19,272 nucleotides of DNA from JAAYLU01 sp964458805 (GTDB lineage: Bacteria > Synergistota > Synergistia > Synergistales > Aminobacteriaceae): NCBI GenBank assembly GCA_964458805.1, contig CAYWKH010000037.1, forward strand, positions 1 to 19,272. Direction: 5' to 3'. Below, piece after piece: positions 1 to 7,056 of the stretch. A program made the translations under genes and the position numbers. The notes under the pieces are model-generated. The model was given only the letters and a program-made list of their open reading frames with translations. It was not told where the DNA came from and ran no database searches. The stretch's first letter is position 1, and every line of letters begins with the position of its first letter.

Positions 1-270
1 CTGAAGGAGTTCCGACTCGACCGGATCAAGATAGACATGCAGTTCGTGCACGACGCGGTGGTGAGCGAGAGAGACAGGACGATCGCCGCAATAATGATAA
101 GGCTGGCGAAGGCGCTCGGGATATCGGCCCTCGCGGAGGGCGTTGAGACGGAGGCGCAGATGGACTTCCTGCGGGAGGAGAGCTGCGACGAGGCGCAGGG
201 CTTTCACTTCTGCATGCCGGCCCCGCCCGAGGAGATAGAGCGGCTTCTTGGCTGGGTCGCAGGGGCTTGA
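1..270 (+). CDS. C-terminal part of an EAL-domain (c-di-GMP phosphodiesterase-type) protein, 5' end outside window
   Basis: The frame is open from base 1 to a TGA at 268-270, giving 89 residues that read as the last third of an EAL domain. Visible family motifs are LDRIKID (conserved Lys codon at 28-30), ALAEGVET (conserved Glu) and EAQGFHF (conserved Gln before the final strand), then the usual PEEIERLL tail. EAL domains hydrolyse cyclic di-GMP to pGpG in the cytoplasm. The three residues seen here belong to the catalytic set, so this half looks active. The EAL motif itself and any GGDEF, PAS or membrane parts lie upstream and cannot be judged. The gene converges on tupA, with a minus-strand terminator between them. 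Confidence 0.88.
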   Translation: MKEFRLDRIKIDMQFVHDAVVSERDRTIAAIMIRLAKALGISALAEGVETEAQMDFLREESCDEAQGFHFCMPAPPEEIERLLGWVAGA

Positions 271-283
271 CCGAGCAGTGTAT

Positions 284-322
284 AAAAAAGCGTCCGCCCG
301 CCGTTGGCAGGCGGGCGGACGC
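284..322 (-). terminator. Rho-independent terminator of tupA
   Basis: A perfect 13-bp GC-rich stem (290-302 with 310-322, 7-nt loop) is followed, in minus-strand reading, by six T (plus-strand A at 284-289). It sits about 30 bases past the tupA stop. There is no T run on the plus-strand side, so it should not terminate the EAL gene. Confidence 0.9.
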
Positions 323-353
323 TCGCGTTACAACTGTCGTCCTGCCGCGGGCC

Positions 354-1184
354 CTAGCGCTCCGCGTTGGGGAAGAAAAGCTGCTTGCCCAGCAGGGAGA
401 AGTCGGCGATGGCCTTCTGGGTCGAGGGGGAGACCATCCAGTCGATGTACTGGAGGGCCAGGTCGTAGCGTATGTTCTCCCATTTCGCCGGGTTCACCGC
501 GATGACGCTGTACTGGTTCTTCAGCGAGTCGTCGCCCTCGATGACAATCTCCAGGTCCGAGGCGTCCTTCCGGGCGTCCTGGTACTTGATGAAGGTGCCC
601 CGGTCGGTGAACACGTAACCCTTGCGCTCCGCGCCTATCATCAGGGTCTCGAGCATTCCCTGCCCGGTCTGGATGTACCACTTCTCCCTGTCCGGCTCCG
701 GCATCCCCGCCGCTGCCCAGAGGCGCAGCTCCGCCATGTGTGTGCCGGACTTGTCCGCCCGGCTGGCGAACGGCGCGGCCTCCAGGGCTATCTTCTTGTA
801 GGCCTCGGTGACCGACAGGCCGCGCACCTTCGCAGGGTCCGAGTCGGGCCCGACAATTATGAAGTCGTTGAACATGACCTGCCTCCGGTTGACCCCCGCC
901 CCCTCGGCCACGAACTTGGCCTCGGCCTCGGGGTCGTGGACCAGCAGGACGTCCACGTCGCCGTTCCTGCCGTACTCCAGCGCCTTGCCCGTCCCGACCG
1001 CGACCCACTGCAGCTCTATCCCCTTCTCCTCGAGCAGCAGCGGCGCCAGGTAGTCGAGCAACCCGGTGTTGTCGGTGCTGGTGGTCGTCGCCATGCGCAG
1101 CACCTCGGCCGCCGAGCCCGCTCCCGGCCCTACGAAGAGCAACGTTAAGGCCAGCACAACCGCGAACAACTTGCTAAATTTCAT
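354..1184 (-). CDS. tupA: Tungstate ABC transporter, substrate-binding protein TupA
   Basis: Exported receptor that delivers tungstate to a TupBC permease. The 276-residue product starts MKFSKLFAVVLALTLLF, a Sec signal peptide with likely cleavage after GSAA near residue 26. The mature N-terminus carries TTTSTDNTGLLDYL (from residue 33), the oxyanion-binding signature of TupA-like proteins. Later stretches (VLLVHDPEAEAKF, FNDFIIVGP, SRADKSGTHMAE, YVFTDRGTF) are typical of the same family. The frame is open 57 bases further upstream, but the ATG at 1184 has an AGGAGG six bases ahead and begins the signal peptide, so I chose it. It is transcribed away from tupBC. Specificity for W over Mo is inferred from family motifs. 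Confidence 0.92.
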   Translation of the reverse strand: MKFSKLFAVVLALTLLFVGPGAGSAAEVLRMATTTSTDNTGLLDYLAPLLLEEKGIELQWVAVGTGKALEYGRNGDVDVLLVHDPEAEAKFVAEGAGVNRRQVMFNDFIIVGPDSDPAKVRGLSVTEAYKKIALEAAPFASRADKSGTHMAELRLWAAAGMPEPDREKWYIQTGQGMLETLMIGAERKGYVFTDRGTFIKYQDARKDASDLEIVIEGDDSLKNQYSVIAVNPAKWENIRYDLALQYIDWMVSPSTQKAIADFSLLGKQLFFPNAER

Positions 1185-1218
1185 CTTCTGCCTCCTGATA
1201 ACATGTGATTTGTAACGC

Positions 1219-1257
1219 GTATGGATATGATACCATAACATACCGTCCCATGGACAA
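1219..1257. promoter_or_regulatory. Divergent tupA / tupBC control region with an imperfect palindrome
   Basis: The tupA-tupB gap is about 130 bases. For tupA, the minus strand reads TTGTCC (1252-1257), a 19-base spacer, then TATCAT (1227-1232). On the plus strand TATGAT (1226-1231) is a good -10 for tupB but lacks a convincing -35. The two -10 elements overlap face to face inside TATGG-N8-CCATA (1220-1237). A second short inverted repeat, GTCC-CAT-GGAC, lies at 1245-1255. One regulator bound here could control both transcripts. The sequence does not clearly match the E. coli ModE consensus, and no regulator gene is in the window. Confidence 0.4.
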
Positions 1258-1283
1258 TAAGCTCCCCGTCCGGAATACGCAAA

Positions 1284-1297
1284 GCCGGTGCGCCGGC
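1284..1297 (+). promoter_or_regulatory. Small GC hairpin in the tupB leader
   Basis: GCCGG (1284-1288) pairs with CCGGC (1293-1297) around a 4-base loop, ending seven bases before the AAAGGG that precedes the tupB start. It might affect translation initiation. A stem of this size is also expected by chance in GC-rich DNA. Confidence 0.25.
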
Positions 1298-1313
1298 CGT
1301 CTTGAAAGGGTGC

Positions 1314-2015
1314 ATGACTTTGAATTTCCTAACCGAAGGTTTTCTGCAGGGGTTCGACCTGCTCTTCTCAGGCGACGAGGAGGTCTGGTCCGCGGTTTTC
1401 GAGACCCTCAAGCTGTCCAGCCTTTCCATGGTTGTCTCCCTGCTGATCGGCATACCTGCCGGATTCGTTCTGGGGCACTTCTCTTTTCCCGGGAAAAGGG
1501 CAGTCCGCCTGCTCGTCGATACCCTGCTGTCTATCCCTACCGTCGTGGTCGGCCTGTTCGTCTACGCCTTCATCTCGAACAGGGGGCCGCTGGGCTCGTT
1601 CGAGCTGCTGTTCACCACGAGCGGCATGGCCATAGGCCAGACGATACTGGCCCTGCCGATAATCATGGCGCTCACCGCCTCCGCCGTCGAGAATACCGAC
1701 AGGCGCCTTCGATTCACACTGCTCACGCTGGGCGCGCGCGGACGTCGCCTGCTGCTCTCCACCCTTTGGGAGGCTCGCCACCAGATACTCCTCGCCGCGG
1801 TCACCGCCTACGGCCGCGTCACAGCGGAGGTCGGCGTCTCGATGATGCTGGGGGGGAACATCAAGTGGCACACCAGGACCATCACCACCGCGATAACCCT
1901 TGAGACCGGCAAGGGCAACTTCGCCACCGGGATAGCGCTGGGCGTCCTGCTGCTCAGCCTCTCCTTCGTACTCAACTGGAGCGTGTCGTTCCTGCGCGGA
2001 AGGAGCGCGGCGTGA
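1314..2015 (+). CDS. tupB: Tungstate ABC transporter permease TupB
   Basis: Integral inner-membrane channel of the tungstate importer, 233 residues with several hydrophobic helices (about 34-57, 66-90, 104-125, 158-180 and 203-227). The cytoplasmic coupling loop around 125-157 and the segment GGNIKWHTRTITTAITLETG (180-199) are typical of TupB/ModB-type permeases. I chose the ATG at 1314, with AAAGGG just upstream; a TTG at 1302 is in frame but has no ribosome-binding site. The stop overlaps the tupC GTG by four bases (2012-2015), so the two are translationally coupled. The receptor gene tupA lies on the opposite strand rather than first in the operon, which is the odd feature of the locus. 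Confidence 0.9.
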   Translation: MTLNFLTEGFLQGFDLLFSGDEEVWSAVFETLKLSSLSMVVSLLIGIPAGFVLGHFSFPGKRAVRLLVDTLLSIPTVVVGLFVYAFISNRGPLGSFELLFTTSGMAIGQTILALPIIMALTASAVENTDRRLRFTLLTLGARGRRLLLSTLWEARHQILLAAVTAYGRVTAEVGVSMMLGGNIKWHTRTITTAITLETGKGNFATGIALGVLLLSLSFVLNWSVSFLRGRSAA

Positions 2016-2677
2016 CGATGGGCGCGGGGACCCCGGTATACCAGCTCAAGGACATCGTCTGCGGGTACGAGGGGAAGGCGGTGCTGCACGTGGAATCGCT
2101 CTCCCTGTACGACGACGGCCCGGTGGCGTTCGTGGGGCACAACGGCAGCGGCAAGAGCACCCTGCTGAACCTCCTGGCCTTCCTTATGCCTCCCATCTCG
2201 GGGAACCTTCTTTTCATGGGGGAAAGGGCCGATATCGACGGCAAGGACGCGCTGAGCGTAACGATGCTGATGCAGGACCCTTACCTGCTGAGGCGTTCCG
2301 TATTCGAGAACGTCGCTTACGGACTCAAGGCCCGGGGAGTTAAAGATACCCGCGACAGGGTCGTCGAGGCGCTGGAGATGGTCGGCCTCTCCCCTGACTT
2401 CGCGCGGAGGGAGTGGCACCAGCTCTCCGGCGGGGAGGCCCGGCGAGTTGCGCTCGCCTCGCGCCTGGTGCTCAGGACGAAGGTGCTGCTGCTGGACGAG
2501 CCGACCGCCAACGTCGACGAGGAGAACGCGCAGCTTATAGCTCGAGTCATACTCTACGCACGCAAACTCTGGGGCACCCTTCCCCTCATAGCAACGCACG
2601 ACCTGCAGTGGCTCGACGGAGTGACACGAAAGAGGATCTTCCTGAGACGCGGGATTATCGAGAGAGTAGATACCTGA
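2012..2677 (+). CDS. tupC: Tungstate ABC transporter ATP-binding protein TupC
   Basis: Cytoplasmic ATPase that powers TupB, 221 residues, a single ABC domain. Visible motifs are Walker A GHNGSGKST (42-50), Q-loop Gln in MQDP (88), signature LSGGE (138-142), Walker B VLLLDEP (158-164) and the switch His in THD (196). No regulatory TOBE domain follows, unlike ModC in this window. The GTG at 2012 is chosen because AGGAG lies at 2001-2005 at proper spacing and the start overlaps the tupB stop; an ATG at 2018 is the alternative. Pairing with tungstate rests on TupA and TupB, since the ATPase alone does not show specificity. Confidence 0.9.
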   Translation: MTMGAGTPVYQLKDIVCGYEGKAVLHVESLSLYDDGPVAFVGHNGSGKSTLLNLLAFLMPPISGNLLFMGERADIDGKDALSVTMLMQDPYLLRRSVFENVAYGLKARGVKDTRDRVVEALEMVGLSPDFARREWHQLSGGEARRVALASRLVLRTKVLLLDEPTANVDEENAQLIARVILYARKLWGTLPLIATHDLQWLDGVTRKRIFLRRGIIERVDT

Positions 2678-2738
2678 TGCGATCACGCGGTTTTTCCGCC
2701 GGCGATACCTCCCTGACTCCGTATGACGTTCAGACCAC

Positions 2739-2767
2739 TTGCCAAGAATCGACTACGGCGCTACAAT
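2739..2767 (+). promoter_or_regulatory. Sigma-70-type promoter of modA
   Basis: TTGCCA (2739-2744) and TACAAT (2762-2767) are separated by 17 bases. Transcription would start near 2774, inside the palindrome listed next, giving a leader of about 28 bases with AGGAGG at 2788-2793. Confidence 0.65.
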
Positions 2768-2786
2768 AATGCAACCATGTTGCATT
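2768..2786. promoter_or_regulatory. Palindromic operator candidate over the modA transcription start
   Basis: AATGCAACCATGTTGCATT has two perfect 8-base arms around CAT. It begins directly after the -10 box and ends one base before the Shine-Dalgarno, so a bound repressor would block initiation. An 8-bp hairpin in RNA is also possible, but it lacks a T run, so I do not read it as a terminator. Metal-responsive control of modA is inferred from position; the cognate regulator is not in the window. Confidence 0.55.
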
Positions 2787-2801
2787 TAGGAGGGGTTTCG
2801 T

Positions 2802-3548
2802 ATGAGGGTTTTTCTTAACAGGCTGTTCATCTGCTCTATGATCATCGCATTCGCCTTTGGTACGTCGAGCGTCGCCGCCGATGACAGGACAGGTACCGTA
2901 GCGGCAGCCGCATCGCTCCAGTCGATGCTCGCGGAGGCCTTGCCGTGGTTCAACGAAGCTCGAGGCACGGAGCTCGAGGGTGTCTTCGGGGCGTCAGGCA
3001 ACCTGGCCAGGCAGATCGAGACAGGGGCGCCGTTCGACCTGTTTCTCAGCGCCGACGAGGAGTGGGCGCGATACGCGGAGGAAAGGGAGCTGCTGGAAGG
3101 ATCTCCCCTTCCATTCGCGGCAATGCCGCTTGTACTCTGGCACTCCGGAGAGGCTTCACCCTCTCTCGATCTGCTCGGAGACAAGACGAAGAGCGTCGCA
3201 ATTGCCAATCCCGAGACCGCTCCCTTCGGGAAGAGAGCCCGGTCCTACCTGTCCGAAAAGGGCCTGCTCGGGGAGTTGGAGACAGATGGAAGGCTTTTCA
3301 TAGGAGGAGATGTGCTGAAGACCGGTCTGGCCGCAAAAAGCGGCGCGGCGGACCTGGCCATCCTGCCCCTGAGCACTGCGGCCTCGCTCGGTGAGGGAAC
3401 CTGGACGCTGCTGGACGCCGAGCCTCAGACACTGTTCGGAGGGCTCGTAAGGGGTCGGGCATCCTCTGCGGCGGCGGAGTTTTGGGAGTTCATCCGCTCC
3501 TCCGAGTCGCTCCCCTTCCTCGAGAAGTACGGCTTCATGGCACCCTGA
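2802..3548 (+). CDS. modA: Molybdate ABC transporter, substrate-binding protein ModA
   Basis: Exported molybdate receptor, 248 residues. A Sec signal peptide covers about residues 1-26 (hydrophobic core 8-20, cleavage near VAA-DD). The mature protein opens with VAAAASLQ and continues with VFGASGNLARQIETGAPFDL then FLSAD (62-84), the hallmark of ModA. The C-terminal region has LAILPLSTAA and ends with FLEKYGF. Length is normal for the family. The ATG at 2802 follows AGGAGGGG at good spacing. It is transcribed from its own promoter. modB is not directly downstream: about 340 bases with an opposite-strand small ORF intervene, so modA and modBC may be separate units. Confidence 0.93.
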   Translation: MRVFLNRLFICSMIIAFAFGTSSVAADDRTGTVAAAASLQSMLAEALPWFNEARGTELEGVFGASGNLARQIETGAPFDLFLSADEEWARYAEERELLEGSPLPFAAMPLVLWHSGEASPSLDLLGDKTKSVAIANPETAPFGKRARSYLSEKGLLGELETDGRLFIGGDVLKTGLAAKSGAADLAILPLSTAASLGEGTWTLLDAEPQTLFGGLVRGRASSAAAEFWEFIRSSESLPFLEKYGFMAP

Positions 3549-3558
3549 GGCACAGGAC

Positions 3559-3792
3559 TCAGTCGAAGAAGGGGATCCCGGTCCTGCGCTCTATTATCAT
3601 CTTGACGAGAGTGGACTCCGACCAGTCGAATCCGACATCCTTGTACAGCAGCTCGCCCACGATCAGGAAGGCGACCAGCAGGCCGGCGCACAGGACTAGG
3701 ATCAACGTCTGTTTGACCAGCTTGATGATGAAGGCTCTCTTCGCGCTCTCTTTCTTTTGTGCGGTTTTCGTGTCCTGAGACAGCTTGATCAC
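3559..3792 (-). CDS. Small single-span membrane protein, unknown function
   Basis: 77 residues, not recognised. The N-terminus is polar and lysine-rich (about 1-22). One strongly hydrophobic helix follows at about 28-50 (LILVLCAGLLVAFLIVGELL), then a short tail with acidic and basic residues ending GIPFFD. The only start in reach is a GTG at 3792 with no clear Shine-Dalgarno, and I see no good promoter, so expression is uncertain. It lies antisense between modA and modB, with its stop 11 bases past the modA stop. The composition (one clean helix, charged flanks) looks more like a real small protein than a chance frame, but a chance frame or remnant remains possible. Confidence 0.45.
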   Translation of the reverse strand: MIKLSQDTKTAQKKESAKRAFIIKLVKQTLILVLCAGLLVAFLIVGELLYKDVGFDWSESTLVKMIIERRTGIPFFD

Positions 3793-3813
3793 ATCCAGAC
3801 TGAAGGAGATTAT
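3785..3813 (+). promoter_or_regulatory. Weak promoter candidate for modBC
   Basis: TTGATC (3785-3790), a 17-base spacer and GATTAT (3808-3813) match four of six consensus bases in each box. It lies about 80 bases ahead of modB and overlaps the start of the minus-strand small ORF. It is offered because modB is cut off from modA by opposite-strand DNA; read-through from modA is the alternative. Confidence 0.25.
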
Positions 3814-3890
3814 TCCCGTTTGAAGACTATTATCTTCGCTGCCCCATTTTACCCCATATCGCCACTAGGCGGCTCTGTTTGGCAGGTACG

Positions 3891-4535
3891 ATGATCACCC
3901 CGCTGTTTCTCAGCCTGCGTGTATTATGCTTCGCCGTCCCCCTGCTTGTTATTCTGGGGGGCGGCGCTGGATGGATCCTTGCCCGGGCGCACTTCCCGGG
4001 CAAGGGATTCGTCTCCCTCCTGGTGCAGCTTCCGCTGATACTGCCTCCATCTGTCATGGGTTTCTACCTGCTCTTTGCTATCGGCAAATCGCCCATGCTG
4101 AAGCATCTCGGCATCCTGTTCTCCTTCCGCGCGCTGGTGCTGGCGGCGGTGGTCTCCGCACTCCCCATCATGATCCAGTCCGCCCGCGCTGCGTTCGCCT
4201 CAGTGGAGCGCGAGCTGGAGGATGCGGCGCGCACGCTCGGCAAGGGTGAGTGGACAGTCTTCCGCACCATAACCCTTCCGCTGGCCCGCCGAACCCTGCT
4301 GGTCGGACTGGCCCTGTCGTCCGCCCGAGCCCTCGGCGATTTCGGCGTCTCCCTGATGATCGCCGGGAACATCCCGAAAAGGACTCAGACTCTGCCCCTT
4401 TACATTTACAACCGGGTGGAGACCCTGGACTTCGCTGGAGCTCATGCCGCTTCGCTACTGCTGATAGGCGCGGGGTTCGCCAGCCTCTACCTGGTCAGGC
4501 TTCTTGAAGAGGGGAGGAACGGGCGTCATGCTTGA
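3891..4535 (+). CDS. modB: Molybdate ABC transporter permease ModB
   Basis: Inner-membrane channel for molybdate, 214 residues with about five hydrophobic spans (8-31, 41-64, 80-97, 134-160 and 183-203). The coupling loop ELEDAARTLGKGEWTVFRT (109-127) is the EAA-type loop that docks on the ATPase, and SARALGDFGVSLMIAGNIP is a ModB hallmark. I chose the ATG at 3891 over a TTG at 3879, since MITPLFLSL matches the usual ModB N-terminus; the ribosome-binding site (GGCAGG) is weak in either case. The gene overlaps modC by eight bases, so the pair is translationally coupled. Confidence 0.92.
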   Translation: MITPLFLSLRVLCFAVPLLVILGGGAGWILARAHFPGKGFVSLLVQLPLILPPSVMGFYLLFAIGKSPMLKHLGILFSFRALVLAAVVSALPIMIQSARAAFASVERELEDAARTLGKGEWTVFRTITLPLARRTLLVGLALSSARALGDFGVSLMIAGNIPKRTQTLPLYIYNRVETLDFAGAHAASLLLIGAGFASLYLVRLLEEGRNGRHA

Positions 4536-5631
4536 TGCGGACTTCTCCGATTCGTTCGGCGGTTTTTCCATGCGAGTGAGGCTGCTTCTGAAAGAGGAGA
4601 CTGGGGTGCTGTTCGGTCGAAGCGGCTCGGGAAAGAGCATGACCCTCAGGACCATCGCGGGGCTGCGCACCCCGAAAGAGGGGCTTCTTACTCTAGGCGG
4701 AAGGACCCTCTATTCGTCCGCGGGAGGGGTGAACTTGCCACCGAGAGAGAGGGGTGTAGGCTTGCTCTTCCAGGGGCTCGCACTCTTCCCTCACATGACG
4801 GCGCTGGAAAACGTCGCCTACGCTTTGCCAAAAGGCAGGGCCGGGCGCGAGAGGGCGGCTCTGTGGCTGGCCCGCATGAGGATGGAGGGTTTCGAGGACA
4901 GGATTCCGTCCCGTCTCTCCGGGGGGCAGCGTCAGAGGGTGGCTCTCGCGCGCGCATTGGCGGCCGAGCCCGATCTGCTGCTGCTCGACGAGCCGTTCAG
5001 CGCTTTGGACGGGCCTCTCAGGCGCAGTCTTCGCAGAGAGCTGAGGGAGATTCGAGCCGAGGCGGGCATACCTATGCTCTACGTAACGCACCAGATCGAG
5101 GATCTCTGCTCGCTTGGAGACAGGGTCTTCGTGATCCGAGACGGGCTGACAGAGGAGAGTTTTCCGGTAGAACGGCTGTGGGAGAAGGGCGCGCGTGGAG
5201 AGGCCTGGAGCGCCCTCGGATGGGGGAACCTGTTCAGAGGCAGGATAATCGGCTGCGACAGCGAGCGCGGCGATTGCGGCTACCGCTTCGAGGGGGACGG
5301 GCTGTCGCTCGCGCTTGGCGGCGGCACGCACAGGACGGGCGAAAGCCTGGTCTTCGTTGCGCCGGACATGATACGCATACTCTACCCGGACATCCCGGTT
5401 GATCCCGACCTCCGAGGCAACGTCTTCCCGGCAGTCGTCGAGGAGATCACGGCGCTGGGCGGGGCGATGCGGCTCTACCTGACCTCCGAGCACGGGATAA
5501 TCTGGCAGGCGGAACACCCGTCTGAATCATACCAGGCGTTGAAATTGCGCCCCGGTTCAAGGGTCCGTTTCGCAGTGCCTCCCTCGGGGATAGAGTCGTG
5601 GAACGGAGAGCGCAACGGCGGCGGGCAGTGA
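4528..5631 (+). CDS. modC: Molybdate ABC transporter ATP-binding protein ModC
   Basis: Cytoplasmic ATPase of the molybdate importer, 367 residues: an ABC domain (about 1-230) plus a C-terminal region holding a TOBE/Mop-like oxyanion-binding fold (about 285-355, GNVFPAVVEEITALGG onward). Motifs are Walker A GRSGSGKS (30-37), Q-loop Gln 82 in LLFQG, signature LSGGQRQR (130-137), Walker B LLLLDEP (150-156) and switch His 188 in VTHQ. The TOBE part in family members lets molybdate feed back on transport. I start at the ATG at 4528, overlapping the modB stop with GGGGAGG about ten bases ahead; the frame stays open slightly further upstream. Transcription ends at the palindromic terminator at 5685. 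Confidence 0.93.
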   Translation: MLDADFSDSFGGFSMRVRLLLKEETGVLFGRSGSGKSMTLRTIAGLRTPKEGLLTLGGRTLYSSAGGVNLPPRERGVGLLFQGLALFPHMTALENVAYALPKGRAGRERAALWLARMRMEGFEDRIPSRLSGGQRQRVALARALAAEPDLLLLDEPFSALDGPLRRSLRRELREIRAEAGIPMLYVTHQIEDLCSLGDRVFVIRDGLTEESFPVERLWEKGARGEAWSALGWGNLFRGRIIGCDSERGDCGYRFEGDGLSLALGGGTHRTGESLVFVAPDMIRILYPDIPVDPDLRGNVFPAVVEEITALGGAMRLYLTSEHGIIWQAEHPSESYQALKLRPGSRVRFAVPPSGIESWNGERNGGGQ

Positions 5632-5684
5632 TGACGGGATCGGGTTGGGATCCCCAGGCAAAAAACACGCCTCGTGACGACAAT

Positions 5685-5713
5685 AAAGGAGCGCCCTGCA
5701 GGGCGCTCCTTTT
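5685..5713. terminator. Bidirectional rho-independent terminator between modC and the purine permease
   Basis: AAAGGAGCGCCC (5685-5696) pairs perfectly with GGGCGCTCCTTT (5701-5712) around TGCA, making a 28-base perfect palindrome. T runs follow on both strands (TTTT at 5710-5713 on plus, TTTATT on minus). It lies between two converging stops and serves both. Confidence 0.9.
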
Positions 5714-5723
5714 CCGTCCGTTG

Positions 5724-7022
5724 CTAGAAGAGCAGCTCCTTGGCGATGAATATCACCGCCAGCCCGACCATGATGGCGCTGACATCCTTCATCTTTCCGC
5801 TGAGGATCTTTATCGCCACGTAGGAGATGATCCCGAACTCTATGCCCACGGCGATGCTGTAGCTGAACGGCATGACCATGATGGCAATGCAGGCCGGGAC
5901 GAGCTCGGTCCAGTTGCCGTAGTCCAGGTCCTTGAGGCTCATCATCATGAAGACCCCGACCAGGACCAGCGCCGGGGCCGTCGCGCAGGACGGCACGATC
6001 GCCACGATGGGCGAGAAGAAGAGGGCCAGCATGAACAGGGTCGCCGTGACGAAGGCCGTCAGACCGGTCCTGCCGCCCACCTCCACGCCGCTCGCGCTCT
6101 CGACGTAGGAGGTCACGGTCGAGGTGCCCAGCACGGCGCCTGCCACGGTGCCGACCGCGTCAGCCATCAGGGCTTCGCGCGCCTTGGGCAGACAGCCGTT
6201 GCAGTCGAGCATGTCGGCGCGCTTGGTGACTCCGACAAGCGTCCCCACCGTGTCGAAGAAGTCGACGAAGAAAAAAGAGAACATTACAATCCAGAAGTTG
6301 GGGTTTGACAGGCCGGAGAAGTCCATCTGCATAAATGTTGGCATCACCGACGGGGGGGTGGATATGAAGCTCTCGGGCGCCTGTGCCACGCCGAGAGGAA
6401 TGGCCGCGGCGGTGACCGCCAAGATCCCGATAAGTATAGCGCCTCTGACATTCAGGGCCTGCAGCACGGCCATGATGAAGAAACCGGCTATCGCAAGGCC
6501 GACCTCCAGGCTCTTGAGGTTGCCTAGCGCCACGAGCACCGCGTCGTCCTTGACGATTATCCCGGCGCCCTGCAGGCCTATAAACGCGATAAAAAGGCCG
6601 ATTCCTGCCGCAATTCCTATCTTCAGCGACGTCGGTATGTCGTTGACGACGCTCTCCCGGAGCTTGGTTAGGGTCAAGAGTATGAACAGAATTCCTTCGA
6701 CAAACACCGCCGCCAGGGCGACCTGCCAGGAGATCCCCAGTCCCAGCACCACGCCGAAGGCGAAGAAGGCGTTGAGGCCCATGCCCGGCGCCAGCGCGAT
6801 CGGGTAGTTGGCCATGAAGGCCATGAGGTAGGTCGCTATGGCCGCGGAGAGACACGTTGCTGTCATCACCGCCCCGAAGGGCATCCCGGCGTTGGACAGA
6901 ATACCGGGGTTGACGAAGATGATATAAGCCATCGTCATGAACGTGGTTATTCCCGCCATTACCTCGGTCTTGACGTCCGTCCCGCACTCCTTGAGCCTGA
7001 ACTGTTTCTCCAAAAATGACAT
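5724..7022 (-). CDS. NCS2/AzgA-type purine permease (adenine, guanine or hypoxanthine uptake)
   Basis: 432-residue polytopic inner-membrane protein with about a dozen hydrophobic spans. Family signatures are MAGITTFMTMAYIIFVNPGI near the N-terminus, LAPGMGLNAFFAFGVV in the first third, FFVDFFDTVGTLVGVTKRA in the middle and GTSTVTSYVESASGVEVGGR with the conserved polar/acidic residues of the substrate site. These place it with the AzgA/PbuG hypoxanthine-guanine-adenine transporters rather than the xanthine/uracil branch. It starts at an ATG preceded by AGGCAGGT. It lies 34 bases downstream of adenine deaminase on the same strand and very likely shares its transcript, which makes adenine the best substrate guess. 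Confidence 0.92.
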   Translation of the reverse strand: MSFLEKQFRLKECGTDVKTEVMAGITTFMTMAYIIFVNPGILSNAGMPFGAVMTATCLSAAIATYLMAFMANYPIALAPGMGLNAFFAFGVVLGLGISWQVALAAVFVEGILFILLTLTKLRESVVNDIPTSLKIGIAAGIGLFIAFIGLQGAGIIVKDDAVLVALGNLKSLEVGLAIAGFFIMAVLQALNVRGAILIGILAVTAAAIPLGVAQAPESFISTPPSVMPTFMQMDFSGLSNPNFWIVMFSFFFVDFFDTVGTLVGVTKRADMLDCNGCLPKAREALMADAVGTVAGAVLGTSTVTSYVESASGVEVGGRTGLTAFVTATLFMLALFFSPIVAIVPSCATAPALVLVGVFMMMSLKDLDYGNWTELVPACIAIMVMPFSYSIAVGIEFGIISYVAIKILSGKMKDVSAIMVGLAVIFIAKELLF

Positions 7023-7056
7023 TATGATACCTGCCTTTCTGTGTAGAATTTTACGA

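Noticed and set aside
1302..1313. TTG start for tupB at 1302
   Set aside because: No ribosome-binding site precedes it, while AAAGGG lies ahead of the in-frame ATG at 1314.
2687..2699. GCGG-TTTTT-CCGC after tupC as a terminator
   Set aside because: Four-base stem with the T run in the loop, not after the stem.
3545..3562. CTGAG-N8-CTCAG inverted repeat after modA as a terminator
   Set aside because: Only five base pairs, a large loop and no T run.
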